NCBI GenBank assembly: GCA_030612005.1
Contig: JAUWOU010000008.1
Span: 1 to 49,888 of the forward strand
Reading direction: 5' to 3'
From: Candidatus Thorarchaeota archaeon
GTDB lineage: Archaea; Asgardarchaeota; Thorarchaeia; Thorarchaeales; Thorarchaeaceae
DNA: 49,888 nucleotides
Made by a program: the position numbers and the translations under genes. Below, one piece after another: positions 34,138-43,077 of the stretch. Every line of letters begins with the position of its first letter. Within the stretch, counting starts at the first letter, position 1. The notes under the pieces were generated by a model. That model did not search any database. It was not told the origin of the DNA and worked only from the letters and a program-made list of their open reading frames with translations.

Positions 34138-35469
34138 GTGACCTTGATAGTTCCTGGTACTACAATCTCATTGACACTAATGACAACGTATGTTGAGGTT
34201 CGAGATAAGGGTATAATCAAGAAGAAAATCCCCTTGAAAGCTAGGTCATTTGATGATGTGGCACTAGAGCTAACGAAATACTTCAGGTACCTAGGTAAGA
34301 GACTAGCTCCGGGAGTAATGCAAGAGGTACTAGAACGGATTGGGCTTCCGAAGACAAGTAGAGTAATTTCAGAGCCGGAACCTGAACCAGAACCGGTTAT
34401 TGAATCACCTCCAGAGCCAGTTATTGAAACAACTCCAGAACCGGTTATCGAAGCACCTCCAGAGATCGTACCAATCAAAAAGCCACCTAAGAAAAAGAAG
34501 AAAGGAAAGAAAGAGAAGAAGAAGAAAAAAGAAGAAAAGAAGAAGTCTGCTGATCCCGGCACGAGTGCTCATGAGCATGGTGTAATCACTGCTGATGATT
34601 ATGATGATATTGCTGATGCATTACAAGCCGTTGAAGCATTGAGTGATTCATTTATGGCTCCAAGTACCAAAGAAGTTACCAAAGAGAAGAAGAAACAAAA
34701 AATTAGTATCAATTTAGAGGGCGAGGAGGAAATTATTGCATCAGGAACAACTTATGTTAGAACGCCCGGAGTAGAAATTGCAATAACCCAGATAGAAGAG
34801 TCGTCATCTGAGATTATTGAACTCGTAGCTGAAACTATTGAGGAAGATGTCGAGCCAGAAACAGAACCAATTCCAACTGTAACTCCCACGCACCAGATTA
34901 AACCAATAGTTCAATGCAAGGCTTTGCTTCTCGGAGAAACTGGAGTCGGCAAAAGAACTCTCAAAGAAAATGTTGAGGTAGAATCAACAATTATCGATGA
35001 AGAAACTGGCGAAGTGTCACCTTATATCCACAAAAAGATGATAGATGGTTCAAACCACAGAATCCAATTGAATATCTGGTCTTTTGATTTGGCAGTAAAA
35101 GCAAAACTACCCCGTCAGAAATTCTACGATGATGCACAAGTACTCGTCATCATCTATGCATCTTCAGATCGCTGGAGTTTTGAGAGTTTAGACTTCTGGT
35201 TAAGAGAATCATCAATAACTTGTGAGGTCACACCACCAATTGTAATTGTCGGGAATAAGTTAGATTTACGTTCTGAAACAGAGGATGATTCGGGAGAAGA
35301 TCCTGTAAGTTATAATGAAGGATTTCAGTATGCTGAGGATTTAGCAAAGCGACTTGGATCAGATGATGATTTACATCCTGTGGCGTTTATTGAAACCTCT
35401 TCATTAACAGGGGTTAATACAGAAGAAGTTTTTAAGACTGCTGCGGATTTATTTGAAAATACCCTATAA
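34138..35469 (+). CDS. Ras-like GTPase domain with degenerate motifs on a long charged linker
   Basis: 443 residues. A small N-domain (about 1-75, VPGTTISLTLMTTYVEVR) is followed by PEPVIE repeats (about 80-110), a Lys/Glu-rich stretch (about 113-137, nearly pure Lys) and a low-complexity acidic region. The C-terminal Ras-superfamily domain (about 258-443) has G1 LLGETGVGKRT (266-274), G4 GNKLD (N373, K374, D376) and G5 ETSSLTG (419-425). G1 has Arg where Ser/Thr binds magnesium, and the DxxG of G3 is replaced (IWSFDLA), so hydrolysis or even nucleotide binding may be lost. The start GTG 34138 has GGGAG six bases upstream; a TTG at 34108 is weaker. Probably an Asgard-type adaptor; role unknown. 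Confidence 0.75.
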   Translation: MTLIVPGTTISLTLMTTYVEVRDKGIIKKKIPLKARSFDDVALELTKYFRYLGKRLAPGVMQEVLERIGLPKTSRVISEPEPEPEPVIESPPEPVIETTPEPVIEAPPEIVPIKKPPKKKKKGKKEKKKKKEEKKKSADPGTSAHEHGVITADDYDDIADALQAVEALSDSFMAPSTKEVTKEKKKQKISINLEGEEEIIASGTTYVRTPGVEIAITQIEESSSEIIELVAETIEEDVEPETEPIPTVTPTHQIKPIVQCKALLLGETGVGKRTLKENVEVESTIIDEETGEVSPYIHKKMIDGSNHRIQLNIWSFDLAVKAKLPRQKFYDDAQVLVIIYASSDRWSFESLDFWLRESSITCEVTPPIVIVGNKLDLRSETEDDSGEDPVSYNEGFQYAEDLAKRLGSDDDLHPVAFIETSSLTGVNTEEVFKTAADLFENTL

Positions 35470-35582
35470 TATTTCATATCAAGTATTCAACAAAGGACTA
35501 CTCATAGCATTCTTATACAGGTCTGCATGGATAACTCAAAATTGAACAATGATTTGTAACCTCGAAACGTGAAGTGGTGGTT

Positions 35583-35888
35583 ATGTCGACCGAACCTTGT
35601 GAAAGCTGCGGAAAGGTAATGGATCCAATTCGACCAGCTAAAAATCTGGAAGATAACTTCATGAATGATGCACGCCAAGATATGTTTATCTGCTCAGACT
35701 GTTTCAAAAAGCGATTCAAAATCACAACGAAAAGAAGGAGTGGTTATGGAGGTAAAATCTATGAAGTGGAAGAACGGTCAGCACCACGGTTTGGGTTTGG
35801 TAGTCAATCCTTCTCTTGTTTGAAATGTAATTGGGTTGCATGGAGTGAAGAAGGTCTAATTGTACATATGCGTAGAAGACACGCATAG
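35583..35888 (+). CDS. Small protein with CxxC zinc sites and a C2H2 zinc finger
   Basis: 101 residues. First zinc site: C6, C9, C37, C40 (CESC and CSDC). Second: a C2H2-like finger with C79, C82, H95, H100 (SCLKCNWVAWSEEGLIVHMRRRH). C2H2 fingers are rare in prokaryotes but known in Asgard and some Thaumarchaea, where DNA or RNA binding is inferred. The start ATG 35583 is preceded by GTGG; two GTG codons lie just upstream (35574, 35577) as alternatives. A TATA-like TTCTTATACAGG lies about 75 bases upstream, so it probably has its own promoter though it follows the GTPase-like gene. Confidence 0.8.
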   Translation: MSTEPCESCGKVMDPIRPAKNLEDNFMNDARQDMFICSDCFKKRFKITTKRRSGYGGKIYEVEERSAPRFGFGSQSFSCLKCNWVAWSEEGLIVHMRRRHA

Positions 35889-35903
35889 ATTGCTTTTCTG
35901 GTA

Positions 35904-36533
35904 TTATTGCTGGTTTATTGCAACGTGCTTATTTTCCTTAATAATCTCATGGCCGATGATTCTTAGTCCATCTACACTTCGTGCTGCATTCTCAAGCATA
36001 CCCATTCTATACGTTGCAGTTCTTGGACCAAGACCATGAAGCCAATCGAGACTAGTCATATTTAATTTCTTATGGATTGAGAAGTAAACCTTTAGATCAG
36101 CAGCAATGGCTCTAGATCTCTCAAACATTGCAGCTGTGAGACCAATACTAGGTGCGGCAAATCCTGTTAATACCCAGATGAAAATGAAAACATCAGTACT
36201 AAATTCTTCATAAAAGAATGAAAACCCGAAGAAGATGGGTCCAGCTAAGGATAGTATAATGAGTATCAATGAGAGGTGTTGAGAGGAGTCATCACTCCCC
36301 AATCCTGCAATTCCAATGACATCCTGGTCAGGGGGATAGAGAAAAACCAAAACTCCACCAGAAGTAACACCTACTACAAAAGCCGAACAGACAACGAGCA
36401 TAATGTAACCAAAAGGTCGTGTTTGCCAGATTTCAGGGAATGTGATGAGAGATTGCAATATTAGTGAAGCTGCAATCAAGATGGAACCCACTAAGAATCC
36501 CTGTTTACTGAAGAATTCATACTTCCGGTCCAT
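35904..36533 (-). CDS. Four-span membrane protein with soluble C-terminal tail
   Basis: About 209 residues. Four membrane segments (GFLVGSILIAASLILQSLI, then YIMLVVCSAFVVGVTSGG, HLSLILIILSLAGPIFFGF, FIFIWVLTGFAAPSIGLT) precede a cytosolic tail of about 70 residues containing DWLHGLGPRTATY and ENAARSVDGLRIIGHE. No signature motif is recognised. The ATG at 36533 gives a compact start; the frame is open to 36575. It ends 16 bases from the convergent zinc-finger gene. Confidence 0.65.
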   Translation of the reverse strand: MDRKYEFFSKQGFLVGSILIAASLILQSLITFPEIWQTRPFGYIMLVVCSAFVVGVTSGGVLVFLYPPDQDVIGIAGLGSDDSSQHLSLILIILSLAGPIFFGFSFFYEEFSTDVFIFIWVLTGFAAPSIGLTAAMFERSRAIAADLKVYFSIHKKLNMTSLDWLHGLGPRTATYRMGMLENAARSVDGLRIIGHEIIKENKHVAINQQ

Positions 36534-36732
36534 AATCTCATCAGACACTGAATAGATGCACCTCTCTTCAATCAACTATTCTATGGGCAGATAATTCTTC
36601 AATAAAGATAAAGCTTTCTTATTCAATCACTAAAATGTAACAATAGTACAATTCTTGGTACGTAGAAGGACTCATTTATTAGTCTTCACGAAATAACATA
36701 GGTTGTCGCGGAGAATTTCGGAGTGGGTTGAT

Positions 36733-37434
36733 TTGAATAACAACACTATCATTGATTTACAATCAGTTTCCCGGGTCTACAGAATGGGAGAGATTGAAGT
36801 CCATGCTCTTAGGAGTGTGTCTCTTGATATCAAGCGTGGACAGGCAATCGGAATCATGGGGCCCAGTGGGTCGGGAAAGACAACTTGTCTAAACCTTATT
36901 GGAGCACTTGATAGACCAACTGACGGGAGAGTCATAATCGATAATCTCGATATCACTGATATGTCTGAGAGTGAACTCACAACAGTAAGAAGGGAGAAGA
37001 TAAGCTATGTCTTCCAATTCTTCAATCTGCTACCGGTATTGACCGCGTATGAGAATATAGAGCTTCCACTTCTAATTGCTGGCGTGGAAGAAGATGCGCG
37101 CAAGGAGAGAGTTGACCACCTAATTTCACTGGTTGGACTTGCAGAAAGAGCAGAACACCGTCCAGACGAGCTAAGCGGCGGGGAACAACAACGTATTGCC
37201 ATTGCTCGTGCTCTTGCGAAACCAGAAGGTTCTGCGAGCTCAGTCATCGTACTTGCAGATGAGCCTACTGGAGATCTCGATTATAATACTGGACTAGAGA
37301 TTCTTGAAATTCTTATTTCACTAACAAAGGGAGAAGGTGGTACACTGATTACAGTGACCCATGACCCTGAAGTTGGCGAGATGATGGATCATGTATACAA
37401 AATGCGTGATGGACAAATAGAGAATCCACAATGA
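36733..37434 (+). CDS. ABC transporter ATPase, LolD/MacB-type (first of the cluster)
   Basis: About 233 residues. Walker A GPSGSGKTTC, Q-loop region VFQFFNLLPVLTAYEN, signature LSGGEQQRIAIARALAK, Walker B VIVLADEPTGDLD and switch His VTHDPEVGE. The family powers permeases of the FtsX/MacB type, which push or extract lipoproteins, lipids or peptides rather than classic small solutes. TTG 36733 has GGAG nine bases upstream; TTG 36703 is the alternative. It is 10 bases before the first permease gene, and the five genes to 44250 read as one operon. Confidence 0.92.
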   Translation: MNNNTIIDLQSVSRVYRMGEIEVHALRSVSLDIKRGQAIGIMGPSGSGKTTCLNLIGALDRPTDGRVIIDNLDITDMSESELTTVRREKISYVFQFFNLLPVLTAYENIELPLLIAGVEEDARKERVDHLISLVGLAERAEHRPDELSGGEQQRIAIARALAKPEGSASSVIVLADEPTGDLDYNTGLEILEILISLTKGEGGTLITVTHDPEVGEMMDHVYKMRDGQIENPQ

Positions 37435-37444
37435 GGTATGATGC

Positions 37445-40228
37445 ATGGCGGCAGAACCTGCGGGATATGAAGCATTTCATAGCATCCGAAGAAAGGGTGT
37501 GACATTACTCTGCTTTCTATTAGCATCAACGATGGCTATCGGAATCACAGTCTATGTGGATTCATATTCAGTTCATGAATGGGAGAAGAATATCGATGTA
37601 GGTGACATTGCCATCACTGTGTTTGATTACAGTGCTAATCTTGAACCATATGTTGATGACATTCGAGAGATTGCTGGTGTGACGAAAGCTGCAGCATTAC
37701 GTAGTGGTCATGGATATCTGGAGAAAATTGAAAATAACACCATCTATCTAGATCTGTGGGGAGATATACTTGCTCCAGAAACAGAGTTCTATGAAACTTT
37801 TCCAAATTATATTAACTTGGAACAAGGAAGAATGCCAGAGAACACAAGTGAAATTGCAATAATCTATTCGCCTTATACATACAATGAGATAGAACTTGGT
37901 GATGTAGTTGAAATGCAGCTGGATGACACTCAAGATATGACAGTGGTTGGTTTTTACACCCATGAAGGAAAAGCTGATTCTCCATATTACTGGAGTTTTG
38001 ATAGTATTGGAATAGTCGTACAAAGTGTTGTAAGTGATGATTATGCATCCACTGGAATTCTTGTCGACATCGATCGATCAGGTCTCTCAGCTTTCAATCC
38101 CACTGGTACACTGCAATACCTCAATGGAATTGATGAATCAATAAGATTGCTAGATCCAGCTTACACACCTAGTATTCCCTGGTCAGGCAGATTTTATGTT
38201 CAAAATAGACTTTCCTCAGGAGTAAATGCATACATCTCTTGGGTTCAAATGTTGAGAATTATAGAGATGTTCAGGGCATCAAGTGTTCTATTCTTACTTG
38301 TGCTGGTGAATTTCTTAGCAATTCGTCATAATGTAAACGAAAGACGTTATGAAGAAAATATGCTGATTTCTAGAGGGGCAGCCAAGGGCGATTTGGAAAA
38401 AGCAACAACTCGAGAAATATTCATACTCGCAATCTTATCTTGTTTCATTGGAATTCCACTAGGTTTGCTTCTAAGTAGAGTTGCAATTGCTGCTACTGGG
38501 TTCTTCATTTTCAATCCGGCACTATTCTTTTCGGAACCAATTCTAATCAGTTTAGATTCACTCTTAATCTCTGGAATAGTGGCGATAGCAATACCCATGG
38601 TCACATTGGGTGGTTATCGAGCAGTCTATTCAACCAAGAAGAGTGTTGATGAAGACAGAGGTAGATTGGCCAAGCTATCGAAGGGGCTAGGTCTCATTCG
38701 TTGGGATGTGATGATTGTTGTAATATCAGGTCTCTTTCTACTTGCCTTGACTACTGGAAGCACTGTAACTGCTAGTAATCCATTGCTATCACTTATTCTA
38801 CCAATCATACCCATACCTCTTTTCCTTGGAATGTCAAGCATATCAATGAAAGCCCTAAGATGGGGTGCTAATAGACTCAGTAAAGTGATGAGAAGAGTTG
38901 TTGGGGATGTTCCTGCATCCATTGGAATCAGAAGACTTGGAAAGGGTGCTTCATCAGCAGGAGCAGCAGCTATGATCCTTGTTCTTGCTATATGTTTGAG
39001 CTGGAATAGTGCAATAATAGATGTATCAATGCCATTTACAGCGCAGAATCAGTCACGTCTGAGTGTTGGCTCAGACCTGACATTTGCATTGGATGAATAC
39101 CAATATGGAAGTTGGGATGACTTTATCACAAATGTGACAAACCATGAGTTGGTAGATGCAAGTACAATTGTATCAGAAGCAAATCTCTACTTATCAGCAG
39201 GATATGGAGGAGCAACCGACTTCTTAGCAGTGAATCCTAGAGAGTACATGAATATTGGGTATGACTACTTAGGCAATCCACTCAATGCATCAGATCTTTC
39301 CCTCTTACTTGACAATCTAGAAACTTCACCTGATGGAGCCATTGTTACATCTGATATCGCTCAATCTTATAATTTTGAAGTTGGTGATATTCTTCGAGCA
39401 TCGACTTTAGAAGACGATGCAGTTCCACTCATATTCAGAATAATTGGAATTACCGATGCGTTACCTGAGGTTCCAGATAGATACGGTTCCTGGTATGGAA
39501 TAACCGCACCAATCTTCTTTGGGTTTGGGTACCAACCTCGTGCTGTTGGAACTAATAGAATTCTAGTAAATCGGGAATTTCTAGGTTCTCAATTGACACT
39601 TCTCAATAACTCATACAACTACCTTTGTGTTAGAACTTCTCCATATGCCAATGCATCAGTTATTGTCGAAGATGTTTTTGATGGTGAAGGAAACATTGCA
39701 GTTTATGAAAATCTTTGGGAGTCTGTAAGTCAATATGTTCATGATTATGTCAGTGATACACAATATTTGATGGAACGGTCTCTCGATACAATGCTTACTG
39801 TTCTTACAGTGGGTACAATTGTTGGTGGTTTTGCAATCTATGCGGTTGAGGGAGTTCGAGCGCGTAGAAGAGAAATCGCACTCTTGAGATCAGTTGGAGC
39901 ATCCAAGAGAATGATAATTATGGTACAGGGAGCTGAGATGTTAGTATTGATGCTGGTTAGCATGATATTACTCCTAATCTATGCTCCATTGTTTCTAAGC
40001 ACATCGATAAATTTGGCTGGGGGATCAACTACAGGTTGGAGTGATGTGTATCTGGTTTCTGTATTTCCAGTTATTCCTTGGATTACAATTTTTGTAGTCT
40101 TAGGATTCTTTGTAGTAAGTGTAGCCTTGTTCATCTTCGTAATCGCTGCACTCAGTTCGAGAATCAATCTGGCTTCTACTCTCAATGCAGCATGGGCAGA
40201 AGCTAGTCCTTATGGAGATGATATGTAG
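37445..40228 (+). CDS. FtsX/MacB-type ABC permease 1 (large ectodomains)
   Basis: 927 residues with two FtsX units. Membrane segment 1 (about 13-36) is followed by an outer domain of about 240 residues, then spans including FLLVLVNFLAIRHN and the cytosolic loop ENMLISRGAAKGDLEKA. A second outer domain (about 530-780) precedes three final spans (GTIVGGFAIYAVEGVRARR; ALLRSVGASKRMIIM). Both halves carry the RGA/RSVGAS cytosolic loop of FtsX permeases that docks the ATPase. The start ATG has GAGGT seven bases upstream. Outer domains have many Asn sequons. It pairs with the second permease, possibly as a heterodimer. Confidence 0.9.
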   Translation: MAAEPAGYEAFHSIRRKGVTLLCFLLASTMAIGITVYVDSYSVHEWEKNIDVGDIAITVFDYSANLEPYVDDIREIAGVTKAAALRSGHGYLEKIENNTIYLDLWGDILAPETEFYETFPNYINLEQGRMPENTSEIAIIYSPYTYNEIELGDVVEMQLDDTQDMTVVGFYTHEGKADSPYYWSFDSIGIVVQSVVSDDYASTGILVDIDRSGLSAFNPTGTLQYLNGIDESIRLLDPAYTPSIPWSGRFYVQNRLSSGVNAYISWVQMLRIIEMFRASSVLFLLVLVNFLAIRHNVNERRYEENMLISRGAAKGDLEKATTREIFILAILSCFIGIPLGLLLSRVAIAATGFFIFNPALFFSEPILISLDSLLISGIVAIAIPMVTLGGYRAVYSTKKSVDEDRGRLAKLSKGLGLIRWDVMIVVISGLFLLALTTGSTVTASNPLLSLILPIIPIPLFLGMSSISMKALRWGANRLSKVMRRVVGDVPASIGIRRLGKGASSAGAAAMILVLAICLSWNSAIIDVSMPFTAQNQSRLSVGSDLTFALDEYQYGSWDDFITNVTNHELVDASTIVSEANLYLSAGYGGATDFLAVNPREYMNIGYDYLGNPLNASDLSLLLDNLETSPDGAIVTSDIAQSYNFEVGDILRASTLEDDAVPLIFRIIGITDALPEVPDRYGSWYGITAPIFFGFGYQPRAVGTNRILVNREFLGSQLTLLNNSYNYLCVRTSPYANASVIVEDVFDGEGNIAVYENLWESVSQYVHDYVSDTQYLMERSLDTMLTVLTVGTIVGGFAIYAVEGVRARRREIALLRSVGASKRMIIMVQGAEMLVLMLVSMILLLIYAPLFLSTSINLAGGSTTGWSDVYLVSVFPVIPWITIFVVLGFFVVSVALFIFVIAALSSRINLASTLNAAWAEASPYGDDM

Positions 40229-43072
40229 TTGTTCCTCTTCTCACGTCTTTCATCAAGGGGGCCTGAAGTAGTGACAACATTACTGATCTTCGCCCTTTCT
40301 AGCGGAGTTCTAGGTGGAATTCTGTTCTACATGGATTCGACATCACCGGATGTTCTTAATGATATGACATCGGATGTGCCAATAGATATGCAGGTCACCT
40401 TTTCATCGCCGTTTTATTCCCAGAATAATATTACAGTTGATGATATTGAAGAAAACGTAGGTCAACAGGAGTATGTAATTGCTACAGAACAGGTGAAGTT
40501 CGTGCAAATATATGACTACGACGTGTTAGAACAAGAAGATTATAGAAAGGGATTTCTTGGGATCAATTTCACATCTTTTGAGAGCTTCTCAGATGCTATA
40601 GACATTGAGATATTCGATCGAGAATATGATAATGAATCATGCATGGTTGAGAATTCTCTATTCTTACAACGAGGACTTCAAATTGGAGATAATTACACAA
40701 TCAATCTACTCGTATACAACAGCACCTGGTATGAGGTTGAGATACAAAAATCATTCACTATTGTTGGAACTTTCTCATCAAATATTTACATGCATCAACC
40801 CTTTTGGGGCCAGCCAGAGGTAACCTATCTTCGAATGATCACAACTCCAGATGCTATCGCTTCAACTTTCAATGTTCTAGGACATGATCCCTACTATGGT
40901 TTGCAGGAGAGAATCTGGGTTCGCTTCGACCATTCTCTGATTGTAAATACGGATTCATCGAGCGTAATTACCTCACTATCTAACATTGAAAAAAGAATTG
41001 AGCAAGACAATCTTCCGTATGCATTAGTTGATAATTTCCAACTAATGGGTGCAATCTACGAGTTCTCAAGTTGGTCTGTCAGTATAAGAGCCATTGCGCT
41101 TTCATTCTCGATCCCTTCAGTCATCATGGGAGCAATGCTAATCCAATACAATGCAAGATTGTTGTCTGATGCTCAACGAAAAGATGTAGGTACTCTAAAA
41201 ACAAGAGGTGCATCAGGATGGCAGGCATTCAATTGGGTATTGAGTAATGCCTTAGTAACAGGTTTTGTTGGAAGCCTTGGCGCGATTATCACAGGGATTG
41301 CATCAGCGCTTCTTTCTGGTACGGTCATAGAATTACTGGTGTTTGATCCACAGAGGCTTGCTGGTTTCGAAATCTTGCTTCAACCTTATGCCGTTTTTAT
41401 TGTATTCATGTTTTCATTCTCCGTAGGTTTGATAGTTGCCATACCTTCAGCCGTGAAGGCACTATTAATGACTCCTTCAGAAGCACATAGTCATCTTGAA
41501 AGCAACGTACTTGCTGATGCAGAAAAGATGGGAACGACCACTATTGATTTGATGGCGGTAGGAGTCAGTGGATGGTTACTTTTGCCATTGATTGCCAGCT
41601 TTGCATTCTCAAGTCAGAATCTCTTTACTTCTCTAACTTTTGCAGCCATCATTATTCCAGTATTGGGAATTTTCCTCTTTTCATTTACAAGACTTCTTTC
41701 AAGACCAACTGCATCTATCAAAGCAAGGGTTCTTGGAAGAATTAAGCGTCCATCCCTCATTGTAGGATCACGCCTGATGTCTAGAACAGTTCTCATGTTC
41801 AAGAAATCAGAAACTATGGGAACCATGTTCATAGCTATGGTATTTACAGCAGGTCTATTTGCTTCGGTTTCTGCGACAACTGGGAGCACTCATATGAAAC
41901 AGATATACATGTTTGAAACCGGAGCGGATGTCACAATCGACATTAGCCCAACCTTAGCAAATATCACAATGGATCTTGTAGCAAATATATCAGCTGTTGA
42001 AGGGGTGGCCCATGTTAGCCCCATGTACAGAACCACTGCTTATGTGCAATATTGGAATGCGTACAACATCGGAATGGGTGAAAACATCAATCGTACAATT
42101 ACTGTGTTTGGAGTAGAGCCAGAAAGCTGGATTGAATCAGCGTTTTGGTTAGACTATTTTACGTACTATAACTTGCCGCAATATTCGATTGCTAGTTTAT
42201 CAGAATCAAATGAAGATGGAATCAATATTCTCTCTTCATTCAAACCTATCCATAGCTACACGGTTGACTCTCTTGGTATGCGCCACCCTCAATACTCTGA
42301 TATTCTTGACCTTCAGATAATGACACCAGCGTGGAGTAATCTAACTGAATGTACAATCGTTGACTTAATGACTTCTACAGTAGTTGGTGATAGATCAACA
42401 GGGCAAACATACGTTCCAGGTGAGTCAGATGCCAGCAATTTCATCGTAGCTGATATTGACTATATTCATTCATGCATGAATACCACACGAGTTACCAAAT
42501 TCTACATTGATCTTGACCCTGGGACAAACTATACGAAAGCAATGAATGATATCAATGCAATTGCACCTTACAGTTTCACTGACATCGAGTCACCATACAC
42601 CTCAATTGATAGGGTTCTAGATTCTAGAGCAGCCCAATCAATCTATGGCACTTACACGCTTAATGTAATCTTTTCACTTATCTATTTGACAATAGGCATG
42701 CTCATTGTCAGCATAGTAAGAGTTCGAGGATTAAGAAAACAAATCTCAGTCCTTCGCGCTCTAGGAACTCCAAACAGGTCAATCATTATTGCATCAATTA
42801 CAGAAACCAGTATTGGAGTTCTGATTGCAGCTGCTATCGGTGGAACTGTTGGAGTCACCTTGGCATTTCTATTAATGAATATACCACTCTTACATATGGG
42901 AGTGTCAACTCTAACACTATGGACTAGACTTCCAGTGCAACTTGTGCTACCCTTGCCACTAATATCAACCATAATTGGTCTTGCAATAGGCGTATCGCTA
43001 ATTGCAACGTACTTAGTTTTAGTACGAACCCTGAAACTGAATATCGCAGAAGAGATACAATATAATGAGTGA
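40229..43072 (+). CDS. FtsX/MacB-type ABC permease 2 (large ectodomains)
   Basis: 947 residues, starting with TTG immediately after the stop of permease 1 (no spacer); GGAG lies about 11 bases upstream. Same plan: one span (VTTLLIFALSSGVLGGILFY), an outer domain of about 250 residues, a group of spans with the docking loop KDVGTLKTRGASGWQAF, a second outer domain (about 550-800) and three spans with RKQISVLRALGTPNRSI near the C-terminus. Docking loops are diverged from permease 1, so the two permeases are not recent duplicates. The product probably forms the transporter with permease 1 and one or both ATPases. Confidence 0.9.
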   Translation: MFLFSRLSSRGPEVVTTLLIFALSSGVLGGILFYMDSTSPDVLNDMTSDVPIDMQVTFSSPFYSQNNITVDDIEENVGQQEYVIATEQVKFVQIYDYDVLEQEDYRKGFLGINFTSFESFSDAIDIEIFDREYDNESCMVENSLFLQRGLQIGDNYTINLLVYNSTWYEVEIQKSFTIVGTFSSNIYMHQPFWGQPEVTYLRMITTPDAIASTFNVLGHDPYYGLQERIWVRFDHSLIVNTDSSSVITSLSNIEKRIEQDNLPYALVDNFQLMGAIYEFSSWSVSIRAIALSFSIPSVIMGAMLIQYNARLLSDAQRKDVGTLKTRGASGWQAFNWVLSNALVTGFVGSLGAIITGIASALLSGTVIELLVFDPQRLAGFEILLQPYAVFIVFMFSFSVGLIVAIPSAVKALLMTPSEAHSHLESNVLADAEKMGTTTIDLMAVGVSGWLLLPLIASFAFSSQNLFTSLTFAAIIIPVLGIFLFSFTRLLSRPTASIKARVLGRIKRPSLIVGSRLMSRTVLMFKKSETMGTMFIAMVFTAGLFASVSATTGSTHMKQIYMFETGADVTIDISPTLANITMDLVANISAVEGVAHVSPMYRTTAYVQYWNAYNIGMGENINRTITVFGVEPESWIESAFWLDYFTYYNLPQYSIASLSESNEDGINILSSFKPIHSYTVDSLGMRHPQYSDILDLQIMTPAWSNLTECTIVDLMTSTVVGDRSTGQTYVPGESDASNFIVADIDYIHSCMNTTRVTKFYIDLDPGTNYTKAMNDINAIAPYSFTDIESPYTSIDRVLDSRAAQSIYGTYTLNVIFSLIYLTIGMLIVSIVRVRGLRKQISVLRALGTPNRSIIIASITETSIGVLIAAAIGGTVGVTLAFLLMNIPLLHMGVSTLTLWTRLPVQLVLPLPLISTIIGLAIGVSLIATYLVLVRTLKLNIAEEIQYNE

Positions 43073-43077
43073 TCATC

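Noticed and set aside
33993-34562. 189-codon minus-strand frame rich in Phe and Ser
   Set aside because: It is the antisense of the Lys/Glu-rich linker and PEPVIE repeats of the GTPase-like gene.
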